Source of the DNA: Bryobacteraceae bacterium
Lineage (GTDB): Bacteria; Acidobacteriota; Terriglobia; Bryobacterales; Bryobacteraceae
DNA: 64,000 nucleotides
Assembly: GCA_026129905.1 (NCBI GenBank)
Contig: JAHCHE010000008.1
Location: 186,001-250,000 of the forward strand
Direction: 5' to 3'
Below are positions 50,492-57,520 of the stretch, in pieces; positions within the stretch are counted from its first letter, which is position 1, and each line of letters begins with the position of its first letter. The position numbers and the translations under genes were made by a program. The notes beneath the pieces were generated by a model, which was given only the letters and a program-made list of their open reading frames with translations, ran no database searches and had not been told where the DNA came from.

Positions 50492-51481
50492 ATGACCAAC
50501 GCCAGGAGGATCGAGTCCAACCGCTATCCGGGCGACGGCCACAGCGCCGCCTGGAAGCCGCCCTCCGAATCCAGGATCAGTCTGCCGGCGGTACTGCAAG
50601 CGCACCAGCTATGGCTCGAGCAGAAAAAAGACGGCGTCCGAGCGCATCTGCGCCACCTCACGCTGAACGACCCGCTGCCCAAAGGCGTCAACCTGAAGAA
50701 TGCGTCCCTGGAATGCATAACCTGGCTGGACGCCGATCTGACCGGCGCCGAGATGACCGGCATCGCCATGACGGCGGTGGATCTGCGTGGCTGCACCCTC
50801 AGTGACGCCGACCTGATGGAAGCGCAACTCGACGAGTGCCAACTGGACCGCTGCTGGCTCAACCGGGTCAATCTGTCGGAAGCGCGGTTGGACGGGACCA
50901 CGTTCAGCGACGCGCGGCTGACGGAATGCCGGATGATCGAGGCCAGGCTCATGCGGTGCGACCTGACGAACATCCGGGCCCGGCGGAGTGCGTTCAACCA
51001 CGCACGGATGTTTGAGTGCCGGCTGATTGGCGCCGACCTGGAAGAAGCGCACTTCTACCATGCTCGGCTGGATTTCACCGACCTGTCGGCGATCTCCGCG
51101 CCCGAGGCGAATTTCTCCTTTGCCAAGGCGCAGAACGCGCTCTTCATCAAGGCGGAGATGCCCGGCGCCCGCTTCAGCCACGCGGACTTGAGCCGCGCCA
51201 ACTTCAGTCGCGCCGACCTCCGCAACTGCGACTTCCGGTCGGCCATCCTTTCCAGTACGGACTTCAGCCGAGCCAACCTGCGGCAAGCCCGCTTCGAAGG
51301 CGCGAGGACGATGGCCATGGACCTCCGCTGGGCCGACCTCACCGGCGCTCGCGAACTGACGGCGCAGATGCTGATGCAGGCCCGCACCGACGAGACCACG
51401 ACGCTGCCCAACGGGGCTCCCGGCCCCTACGTGAAGTACTCGGGCGCGGAGCGGCCCCTCCGGAAGACGACCTCCTCGTAA
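50492..51481 (+). CDS. Pentapeptide-repeat protein
   Basis: The ATG at 50492 (TTG at 50489 is next to it) gives 329 residues. The body is a run of pentapeptide repeats of the A(D/N)LxX type, for example LKNASLECITWLDADLTGAE and later FSHADLSRANFSRADLRNCD. This predicts a right-handed beta-helix. Repeats fill residues about 65-300. Some such proteins protect DNA gyrase by mimicking DNA; most have no known function. No gyrase or resistance gene is near. Confidence 0.87.
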   Translation: MTNARRIESNRYPGDGHSAAWKPPSESRISLPAVLQAHQLWLEQKKDGVRAHLRHLTLNDPLPKGVNLKNASLECITWLDADLTGAEMTGIAMTAVDLRGCTLSDADLMEAQLDECQLDRCWLNRVNLSEARLDGTTFSDARLTECRMIEARLMRCDLTNIRARRSAFNHARMFECRLIGADLEEAHFYHARLDFTDLSAISAPEANFSFAKAQNALFIKAEMPGARFSHADLSRANFSRADLRNCDFRSAILSSTDFSRANLRQARFEGARTMAMDLRWADLTGARELTAQMLMQARTDETTTLPNGAPGPYVKYSGAERPLRKTTSS

Positions 51482-51502
51482 GGTCCGCCCGCGGCGCCGC
51501 GC

Positions 51503-54277
51503 TTACCGGAAGTCTTCTACCATCGCGAGGTCGCCTGTGGATTCGGACTGCACGCAGAGGATCCATTTCCCGTCGGGCGACACGCTCAGCGCTGGACCGT
51601 CAAGGCTTGGTGGCTTAGGCAGGCCGGCAAGGTCAGCGACGGCCTTCGTGGCGAAGCTGTAGAATCGAAGCGCCCAGCCCTCTCCGGCCGCCGCGTCGCC
51701 GCGGGTGACGAAGTAGATGCCGTCGGCGGAAACGTCCCAGGCGCCCCAACCGGCGGCAAGGCCTACGATGACCGCCTTCTCGGGGCCGCCGCCCGCGGGT
51801 ACGCGCCAGATAGACGTCCATTCCCGCTGCTCTTTGGCGTAGTAGACAAACCTCCCGTCCGCGGATTCAATCGGGAAAAGACCACCGCCGCGGGTCACCT
51901 GAATGGCCCGTTCGCCTTTGTCGTCGCGGGCGTCGGAGGGCAGTTTCCAAACCTCGAGACGTCCGCTGCGGTTGGAGGTGTAATACAGCCAGCGGCCGTC
52001 GCGCGAGAAGGACGGAAGGATATTCTCCGCCGGATCGGCGGTGATTCGGTAAGGGCTGCCGTCCGGCAGGCTAAGGGCATAGAGGTCGGCGTGGTCCCGG
52101 GTTGGAGCGGCGAAGGCGACCCGGCGGCTGTCGGGAGACCACATCGGGCTGCTCGCGAGGTTCATCGACGTAAGCTGCCGTGGATTGGACCCGTCCGCGT
52201 CGCACACCCAGATCGCGGCTTGGCCGGACCGGCTGGAGGCAAAGGCAATCGCGGAACCGTCAGGCGAGTACCGCGGATTGCCGTCGTAGCGTGAAGAAGC
52301 GATAAAGACCATGGGCCGCCCCGTTTCCCCCGGACCGGCGGCGATACGGACGATATCGTGCAGCGAGGCGCGTTCGGTGAAGAGTAGCCGGGCGCCGTTG
52401 ACGGCCGGATAGCTGGGGTTCGCGCCGGCCGGGATTGGGTAAGGCCGGCCGCCGGCGGACTGAGCCCTCCATAGAGAGCGGCGGCCGCCGGCAAGCTGGG
52501 CGAAAACAACGTCCCTCCCGTTCGGCATCCAAGCCAGGCCCTGAGGGAGGCCTTCCAGGTTCGCCAACAGGCGAGGCGAACCTCCAGCGGTCGAGACAAG
52601 CCGGATGTCGCCGCGCCAGGAACTGTACAGGCATTCAAAGGCCAAGATCGAGCCATAGGGTGAAAACGCGGGGTTGCGAACTTCAATCGCTCCCGGCGGC
52701 GCTTCGGCCAGAACCTTGGACTGGCCGCCAGGCCAGGTGATCAGCGTTACCACCGGCCGCGAATCCGGCCCCGAACGGTCCGGAACGGCGAAATAGCGCC
52801 CGTCGGCGGACCACGACAGGCCCATCCACGGGCTGGCGTCCACGATCGCGATCTGTTCTTCCGGCCCTCCCGTGCTCGGCGTGAACAGCAGTTCGCTGGA
52901 CCCGTCCGAGCGCTCCCGCAGAAACGCGATGCTTTGCCCGTCGGGAGACCAGGCCGGAGACCCATCCATAGCCGGATGGCGGGTGAGCCTCTCCGGCCCG
53001 GCCGCGCCAGCCGGCTTTACGTAGATATCGTAGTTGTCCTGCTTCATCCCGTTCCACGAGAAGGCCACCCGGTCGCCCCGCGGCGAAAACGCCGCTCCCC
53101 ATTCGATACCCGGATACGCTGTGAATGGTTTGACCTGAAGCCCGCTTCCGCCCGGCTGCGCCCCCGGTCCCCACAATCCGATCCACATTCCGGATACCAC
53201 CACCAGGACGGCCACCGCCGCGAAAGCGGCTACATACCAGACCGCTTTGGGGCTCGACCGCGGCGCCTGGATGTTGTCAAGAGCCTGCGCCACCTCCGCC
53301 GCGCCGCCGCAACGCGCGTCGGGGTTCTTCTGCAAGAGCCTGGCGACAAGTCTGCGCAGTGGCTTCGGCGTCGCGGCGGGAAGGGGCGCCGGCTCGCCAT
53401 GCACAATCGCCTGGAGCAGTTCCAGCTCGGTCTTTCCATTGAAGGGCAGGCTTCCAGACGTCATCTCGTACAGCATCACGCCGAGCGACCACAAATCCGT
53501 CCGATGATCCACGGGCTCGCCGCGCGCCTGCTGCGGAGACATGTAGGGAACGGTTCCCATCCGCAGCGCCGAGACGCTCAGCCGCGACATCGGGGGCCTG
53601 GCGAGTCCGAAATCCAGAATCTTCGCCTCGCCCTCGGCGGGAAGCAGGATATTGGAGGGCTTGATGTCGCGGTGGATCACGCCCATGCGGTGGGCGTACT
53701 CGAGCCCCCGGGTCACCTGGCGGGCGATGGCCACCGCTTCCGCCACGGGGAGCGGACCACTCGCGATCCGTTCGGCGACGGTCTGGCCCTCGTAATAAGC
53801 CATCGCGAAAAACAGCCGCCCGTCGCCGGTCTGGCCCAGGTCGTGAATGGTGCAGATGTTCGGATGATCCAGCCGCGACGCGGCCTGGGCTTCGCGGACG
53901 AACCGCTGTTTCGCCTTGTCATTGGCCACCAGGTGCGGCGGCAGGAACTTCAGCGCGACATGGCGGCCCAGCCGGGGATCCTCCGCTTTGTACACCACGC
54001 CCATGCCGCCCCGGCCGATTTCTCCGAGGATGCGGTAGGGTCCGGCTTCGGTTGGGACCCCGTCGGATTCCGGCGCAGGCTCCAGCGCGGCGGCGGCAAA
54101 GGGCGAGACCGGCTGATCGAGCAGGCTGCCGGAGACGCCATGGGCGGCGAGCAGCCGTTCCACCTGCCGGCGCGTCTCAGTGTCCGGACCGGCAGTTCCG
54201 GCGAGCCAGCCCAGACGCTCGTCTTCGGGCCGCTCCAGCGCTTCCTCGAAAAGCGCCCAGACACGCTGCCAATCCAT
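51503..54277 (-). CDS. Membrane Ser/Thr protein kinase with TolB-like propeller sensor
   Basis: In this 924-residue protein the first 80 residues are a family-specific helical lead. The kinase domain (about 81-340) has the glycine loop GEIGRGGMGVVYKAED, Lys110, the catalytic HRDIKPSN and DFGLARPP. One membrane helix lies at about 348-370. The outer part (about 385-920) is a TolB/WD40-like propeller with repeated PAWSPDGQSIAF-type motifs. This architecture is typical of Acidobacteriota. The adjacent ECF sigma factor ends eight bases before its start, so the two form a signalling pair. Confidence 0.93.
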   Translation of the reverse strand: MDWQRVWALFEEALERPEDERLGWLAGTAGPDTETRRQVERLLAAHGVSGSLLDQPVSPFAAAALEPAPESDGVPTEAGPYRILGEIGRGGMGVVYKAEDPRLGRHVALKFLPPHLVANDKAKQRFVREAQAASRLDHPNICTIHDLGQTGDGRLFFAMAYYEGQTVAERIASGPLPVAEAVAIARQVTRGLEYAHRMGVIHRDIKPSNILLPAEGEAKILDFGLARPPMSRLSVSALRMGTVPYMSPQQARGEPVDHRTDLWSLGVMLYEMTSGSLPFNGKTELELLQAIVHGEPAPLPAATPKPLRRLVARLLQKNPDARCGGAAEVAQALDNIQAPRSSPKAVWYVAAFAAVAVLVVVSGMWIGLWGPGAQPGGSGLQVKPFTAYPGIEWGAAFSPRGDRVAFSWNGMKQDNYDIYVKPAGAAGPERLTRHPAMDGSPAWSPDGQSIAFLRERSDGSSELLFTPSTGGPEEQIAIVDASPWMGLSWSADGRYFAVPDRSGPDSRPVVTLITWPGGQSKVLAEAPPGAIEVRNPAFSPYGSILAFECLYSSWRGDIRLVSTAGGSPRLLANLEGLPQGLAWMPNGRDVVFAQLAGGRRSLWRAQSAGGRPYPIPAGANPSYPAVNGARLLFTERASLHDIVRIAAGPGETGRPMVFIASSRYDGNPRYSPDGSAIAFASSRSGQAAIWVCDADGSNPRQLTSMNLASSPMWSPDSRRVAFAAPTRDHADLYALSLPDGSPYRITADPAENILPSFSRDGRWLYYTSNRSGRLEVWKLPSDARDDKGERAIQVTRGGGLFPIESADGRFVYYAKEQREWTSIWRVPAGGGPEKAVIVGLAAGWGAWDVSADGIYFVTRGDAAAGEGWALRFYSFATKAVADLAGLPKPPSLDGPALSVSPDGKWILCVQSESTGDLAMVEDFR

Positions 54278-54285
54278 TTTGTGCG

Positions 54286-54852
54286 CTACCCGGCGGCGTA
54301 AAGCTCACTGTTGAGCCAGGCGCGGGCTTTCACCCATTCGCGCTGCACGGTGCGCAGCGTGACGCCCAGCAGTTCGGCGGTCTCCTGTTCGGTCAGGCCC
54401 AGGAAATAACGGTACTCGACGAGGTGCCGCATGCGGCTGTCCATGCCATCGAGCCGATCGAGCGCCTTGTCCAGCGCCAGTAAGTCTTCCAGCGATGCGT
54501 CGAGCCCGATCTGTTTGCCTTCGAACGTGGTGCGTTTGCGCTCCCCTTCCCGCTTTTCCGCGCTGCGCCTGCGGGCGTAATCGATCAGAATCTGGCGCAT
54601 CGCCCGCGCGGCGATCGCAAAGAAATGCTCCCGCCCGCGCCAGTCCACCTTCGGCTGGTCCACCAGCTTGAGGTAGGTCTCGTTCACGAGACCGCTGACG
54701 CCAAGGGTGTGCCAGGGGCGTTCCCGGCGGATCTGGTGGGCCGCGACGCGGCGCAGTTCGCCATAGACCAGCGGGAAGAGACGGTCGAGCGCATCCCGGT
54801 CGCCGTCGCCTGCCTGCGCCAGCAAGGTCGTGATGTAGCCTTGCCCCTCCAT
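54286..54852 (-). CDS. ECF sigma factor (PF07638 type) paired with kinase
   Basis: The 188-residue protein belongs to the Sigma70_ECF (PF07638) group: LFPLVYGELRRVAAHQIRRE, LVNETYLKLVDQ, FFAIAARAMRQILIDYARRR, then region 4 YRYFLGLTEQETAELLGVTL. This group is almost always encoded next to a membrane Ser/Thr kinase, as here, and is thought to be activated by phosphorylation rather than by an anti-sigma factor. It is transcribed just before the kinase gene and is divergent from mddA. Confidence 0.92.
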   Translation of the reverse strand: MEGQGYITTLLAQAGDGDRDALDRLFPLVYGELRRVAAHQIRRERPWHTLGVSGLVNETYLKLVDQPKVDWRGREHFFAIAARAMRQILIDYARRRSAEKREGERKRTTFEGKQIGLDASLEDLLALDKALDRLDGMDSRMRHLVEYRYFLGLTEQETAELLGVTLRTVQREWVKARAWLNSELYAAG

Positions 54853-54963
54853 CTACCCGGTTCTACAATTCTGACACGTTCCATGTCGCATTTCGAGGCA
54901 AAACTTCGCATGTAGGGTGTGAAGGGCCGAGAGGGACCCTGAAACACGAAAGGGGAAGACGAG

Positions 54964-55779
54964 ATGACAACGCAGACTGGAATGGAAAACGGGGAAAAGA
55001 GCCCGTCGAAAATCGCGCGCGTAGCGGCGCTGGCATATGGAACCGTGGCGTACCTGATCTTTTTCGGGACGCTGCTCTATGCGATCGGTTTCGTGGGCAA
55101 CATCATGGTCGCCAAGTCGATCGACACCGGGATGCCGGGGCCGTTCTGGCCTTCGGTTGCGATTAACGTCGCGCTGCTCGGCCTGTTCGGCTTGCAGCAC
55201 AGCGTGATGGCGCGGCCGGAATTCAAGAAGCGCTGGACGCGGATCGTACCCAAGCCGATCGAGCGCAGCACGTTCGTCCTGTTCACCTGCTTCGCGTTCG
55301 CCCTGCTGTTCTGGATGTGGCAGCCGATGCCGGGCGTGGTGTGGCAGATCGACAACCCCGTGGCGAGCGCCGCCATCACGGCGCTGTCGATGGCCGGGTG
55401 GTTGTTCGTCGTGCTGTCCACCTTCATGATCCATCACTTCGATCTGTTCGGCTTGCGCCAGGTGTACACGTACCTGCGGGGCGATCGCTACAGGGAACTC
55501 GGCTTCCGGACGCCCGGCGTCTACAAGTACCTGCGGCATCCGATCATGCTGGGATTCATGGTGGCGTTCTGGTCCGCGCCGACGATGACCGAGGGCCGGT
55601 TCCTGTTCGCGATGGTGACGACGGCTTACATCCTGGTGGCCATCCAACTGGAAGAGCGCGACCTGATGCGCTTCCACGGCCCGCTGTACGCCGAATACCG
55701 CCGCCGTGTCCGCGCGCTGTTGCCGATTCGGAAATCCTCCGCTGCGGACAAAGTGGTGGCGCAGACGGCCGGCAATTGA
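54964..55779 (+). CDS. mddA: Probable methanethiol S-methyltransferase (MddA-type, NnrU-like)
   Basis: The 271-residue membrane protein has about six helices and the MddA/NnrU-type pattern: LLYAIGFVGNIMVAKSIDTG, LLGLFGLQHSVMARPEFKKR, FMIHHFDLFGLRQVYTYLRG, LRHPIMLGFMVAFW, and ILVAIQLEERDL. MddA methylates methanethiol to dimethylsulfide with SAM. The distinction from NnrU and isoprenylcysteine methyltransferases rests on motif recall. GGGGAAGACGAG precedes the ATG. It is divergent from the sigma/kinase pair, which could regulate it. Confidence 0.8.
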   Translation: MTTQTGMENGEKSPSKIARVAALAYGTVAYLIFFGTLLYAIGFVGNIMVAKSIDTGMPGPFWPSVAINVALLGLFGLQHSVMARPEFKKRWTRIVPKPIERSTFVLFTCFAFALLFWMWQPMPGVVWQIDNPVASAAITALSMAGWLFVVLSTFMIHHFDLFGLRQVYTYLRGDRYRELGFRTPGVYKYLRHPIMLGFMVAFWSAPTMTEGRFLFAMVTTAYILVAIQLEERDLMRFHGPLYAEYRRRVRALLPIRKSSAADKVVAQTAGN

Positions 55780-55815
55780 GCCAGGCGCCGCAGGCATGCA
55801 CCGAGGAGGAGCGTC

Positions 55816-56109
55816 ATGAAAAATCCATTTGGCACGGAAATGGCGATGACGGCGGTTTTGGCAGCCATTCTCGCCGGTCCTCCCTTGTGGTGGGCCGGCG
55901 AGGCCCTTCGCGAAGCTCACCGGCAAGCCCGCGCTTCGGCGGCTCACGAAAGCAGCTTCGGAGATCGGGAATTGCGGCGCCGGCCCGGAGAGATCCAGAA
56001 CTTCACCGCGGAGCCGCGGAGAACGCAGAGAAGACGCGGAGAGGCGGGCGCGACGCAAGACGTAAGTTTTCGCGCAAATTGGAACGGTCGGGAAAGTGAT
56101 TGTGGGTGA
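55816..56109 (+). CDS. Small membrane protein whose tail is encoded by a dispersed repeat
   Basis: The ATG at 55816 follows GAGGAG at a good distance. The first 60 residues include one hydrophobic stretch (AMTAVLAAILAGPPLWWAG). From about residue 62 the frame reads NFTAEPRRTQRRRGEA, which is the translation of a known type of repeated intergenic sequence. A shorter original protein was therefore probably extended by repeat insertion, or the frame runs on by chance. I believe the N-terminal part more than the C-terminal part. Confidence 0.45.
   Translation: MKNPFGTEMAMTAVLAAILAGPPLWWAGEALREAHRQARASAAHESSFGDRELRRRPGEIQNFTAEPRRTQRRRGEAGATQDVSFRANWNGRESDCG
56001..56044. repeat. Dispersed GC-rich repeat encoding TAEPRRTQRR in one frame
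   Basis: The sequence is a near-tandem array of CGCGGAG-type units (accgcggag, ccgcggag, aacgcagag, aagacgcggag). Translated on the plus strand it gives TAEPRRTQRRR. Elements of this kind occur scattered in many genomes and are often mistaken for protein ends. Only one copy lies in this window. Confidence 0.5.
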
Positions 56110-56728
56110 ATGACTTGCGGGCTGTTCGGCGCGCCGCGACGCAACTTCGACCGAAGATGCGTCGCGGCCGTGATGGGCGGTCCGGAACACGATCGTGAAC
56201 CCCGGCGATGAGGGCAGGCGGAGGCGCTGGGGGAGGGTTTCAAGGGGGAGCGGGAGGGCGACGGTTTCCACCGAACGGGCGCCGAGGCTGGAAACGAGGA
56301 CGCCGCCGGAGGCCGCAGGCGATGCCAGCACGTGAAAATAAGCTCCCTAAGTAAACGTTCAGACCTGAATATCAGGCCTCATGAGGTATTTTACGGCGGA
56401 GGCAGTGAGGATCGGCGGGGCGGAAAGATGGAAATGGTTGTGGATTAAGGGGATAATTAACGGGAACGGGTTGTGACCCGCGGTTGGGAACCCAACGCGC
56501 CGGTGCATCCGGTGACGGAGGCAACCGCGGAGATCATCGCGCGAATCGGCGGCGAACAAGCGGCTAACGGGATCAATCTTCCGCCTGGCGATCTCATCAT
56601 CGGAGCGCGCGCCCCTGGATCTCGCCAGGAGCGAGAGAGAAGGACCGGCAGTTCACGGCGGCGAGTCGGAATCGCGGGGCGCCGTCCTGCCTGGCGCTCC
56701 AGCGCATCACGCGCACGGACGAGTCCGC
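56110..56728. other. Gene-poor region before the ChpSB-type toxin-antitoxin pair
   Basis: About 620 bases with no frame I would call a gene. It contains two adjacent palindromes at about 56366-56383: CCTGA-ATA-TCAGG and CCTCATGAGG. The neighbouring bases (56335-56430) are A/T-richer than the surroundings. The rest is GC-rich and without repeats I can see. It could hold old gene debris or a small RNA. Confidence 0.3.
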
Positions 56729-57061
56729 TCACTCGAATATCGGCGCGAGTCTGGCCAGCACTTCATCCATGATGGCGCCGTGGACGCTTTCCAGTTTCTT
56801 GCCGCCGCGAGCGGCGAGGTCGAGGGCGCGCGGTTGATCGCAGCGGATAACGCCGGTGGTTTGGGTTGCCGCGCCCGACAGCGGTACAGCGAAGCCGGCT
56901 GTCCGCGCGAAACTCCCGCCGCTGGCGATGGGGAGGACCACGGGTACTTTGGTCACGCGGTTGAACGCGTCCGGCGAGACGATCAGGACGGGGCGGCGCC
57001 CCTTCTGCTCGTGGCCTTGGGCGGGATCAGGCCCGACCAGCCAAATATCGCCCCGTTTCAT
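56729..57061 (-). CDS. chpB: ChpB/MazF-type mRNA interferase toxin
   Basis: The start is the ATG at 57061, which overlaps the antitoxin stop by one base (TGATG), giving 110 residues. The toxin opens MKRGDIWLVGPDPAQGHEQK and continues GRRPVLIVSPDAFNRVTK, the MazF/PemK pattern closest to ChpB. The catalytic region includes the conserved Arg and the TTGVIRCDQPRALDL loop with a Thr/Ser. It cleaves mRNA when free of antitoxin. Residues outside the family pattern are few. Confidence 0.92.
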   Translation of the reverse strand: MKRGDIWLVGPDPAQGHEQKGRRPVLIVSPDAFNRVTKVPVVLPIASGGSFARTAGFAVPLSGAATQTTGVIRCDQPRALDLAARGGKKLESVHGAIMDEVLARLAPIFE

Positions 57062-57318
57062 CAGAGGAGTTCGCCGCCAGCCGGCTTGCCACGGAGCCAC
57101 TCACGATCTTCTTTACCGCGCGCCGCCTTGGGATCGCATTGAGCGAGGAGTTCATCCAGTGTGTAGCGGCGCCGCTGGTGCGGTTCAACAACCAACCGGC
57201 CGCTTTCGACCGCGATGCCGACCTTCACGCCCGGCCGGAGGCGCAGGAGGTTGAGTAGCGCGGGCGGAATGGCCAGCATGATCGAGCCGCCGACCTTGCG
57301 CAGACTCGTGGTGTGCAT
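57061..57318 (-). CDS. chpS: ChpS/MazE-type antitoxin
   Basis: The 85-residue AbrB-like DNA-binding antitoxin begins SLRKVGGSIMLAIPPALLNL, the swapped-hairpin fold. Its C-terminal RYTLDELLAQCD binds and blocks the toxin, as in ChpS. It is followed by the toxin with a one-base overlap. It probably represses its own promoter through the inverted repeat at 57335-57352. Confidence 0.9.
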   Translation of the reverse strand: MHTTSLRKVGGSIMLAIPPALLNLLRLRPGVKVGIAVESGRLVVEPHQRRRYTLDELLAQCDPKAARGKEDREWLRGKPAGGELL

Positions 57319-57334
57319 TTCCAGTTGTTCTCAA

Positions 57335-57352
57335 GTTATATTCTAGTATAAC
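57335..57352 (-). promoter_or_regulatory. Inverted-repeat operator of the ChpSB-type pair
   Basis: GTTATATTCTAGTATAAC has perfect arms GTTATA/TATAAC six bases apart and lies 16 bases before the antitoxin start. On the minus strand TATACT within it is a plausible -10 element. A ChpS dimer bound here would block RNA polymerase. This is the usual autoregulation layout of toxin-antitoxin operons. Confidence 0.55.
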
Positions 57353-57503
57353 CAATCGGGAGCATGGGAGGCGCCGCCAGCATCGGGTCGACGTTGGTGG
57401 CGCGCGCCGGCCAACGTGAGATCGTCGATCCCGTCGACGGCCAGCCGCTACCGGCGTCGAAGGCGATAGCAGCGGGAAAGCTCCCGCGCCGGGCGGAGCA
57501 GAC

Positions 57504-57509
57504 TATAAT
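57504..57509 (+). promoter_or_regulatory. Consensus -10 box immediately before the PSD1-type gene
   Basis: TATAAT at 57504-57509 would place the transcript start near 57516, only about five bases before the ATG at 57521. There is no ribosome binding site in that space, so the mRNA would be leaderless. A recognisable -35 is not present at 17 bases. A hairpin GCGGG...CCCGC (57472-57487) lies where one would be. Confidence 0.45.
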
Positions 57510-57520
57510 CTTTAGTATCA

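Noticed and set aside
51490-51501. Perfect 12-base palindrome CGCGGCGCCGCG between two convergent genes
   Set aside because: A palindrome without a loop or T-run is expected by chance in such GC-rich sequence; not enough for a terminator or operator call.
54853-56331. Minus-strand frame of 492 codons across mddA
   Set aside because: It lies opposite a membrane protein with consistent helices and family motifs; the antisense translation is low complexity and has no supported start.
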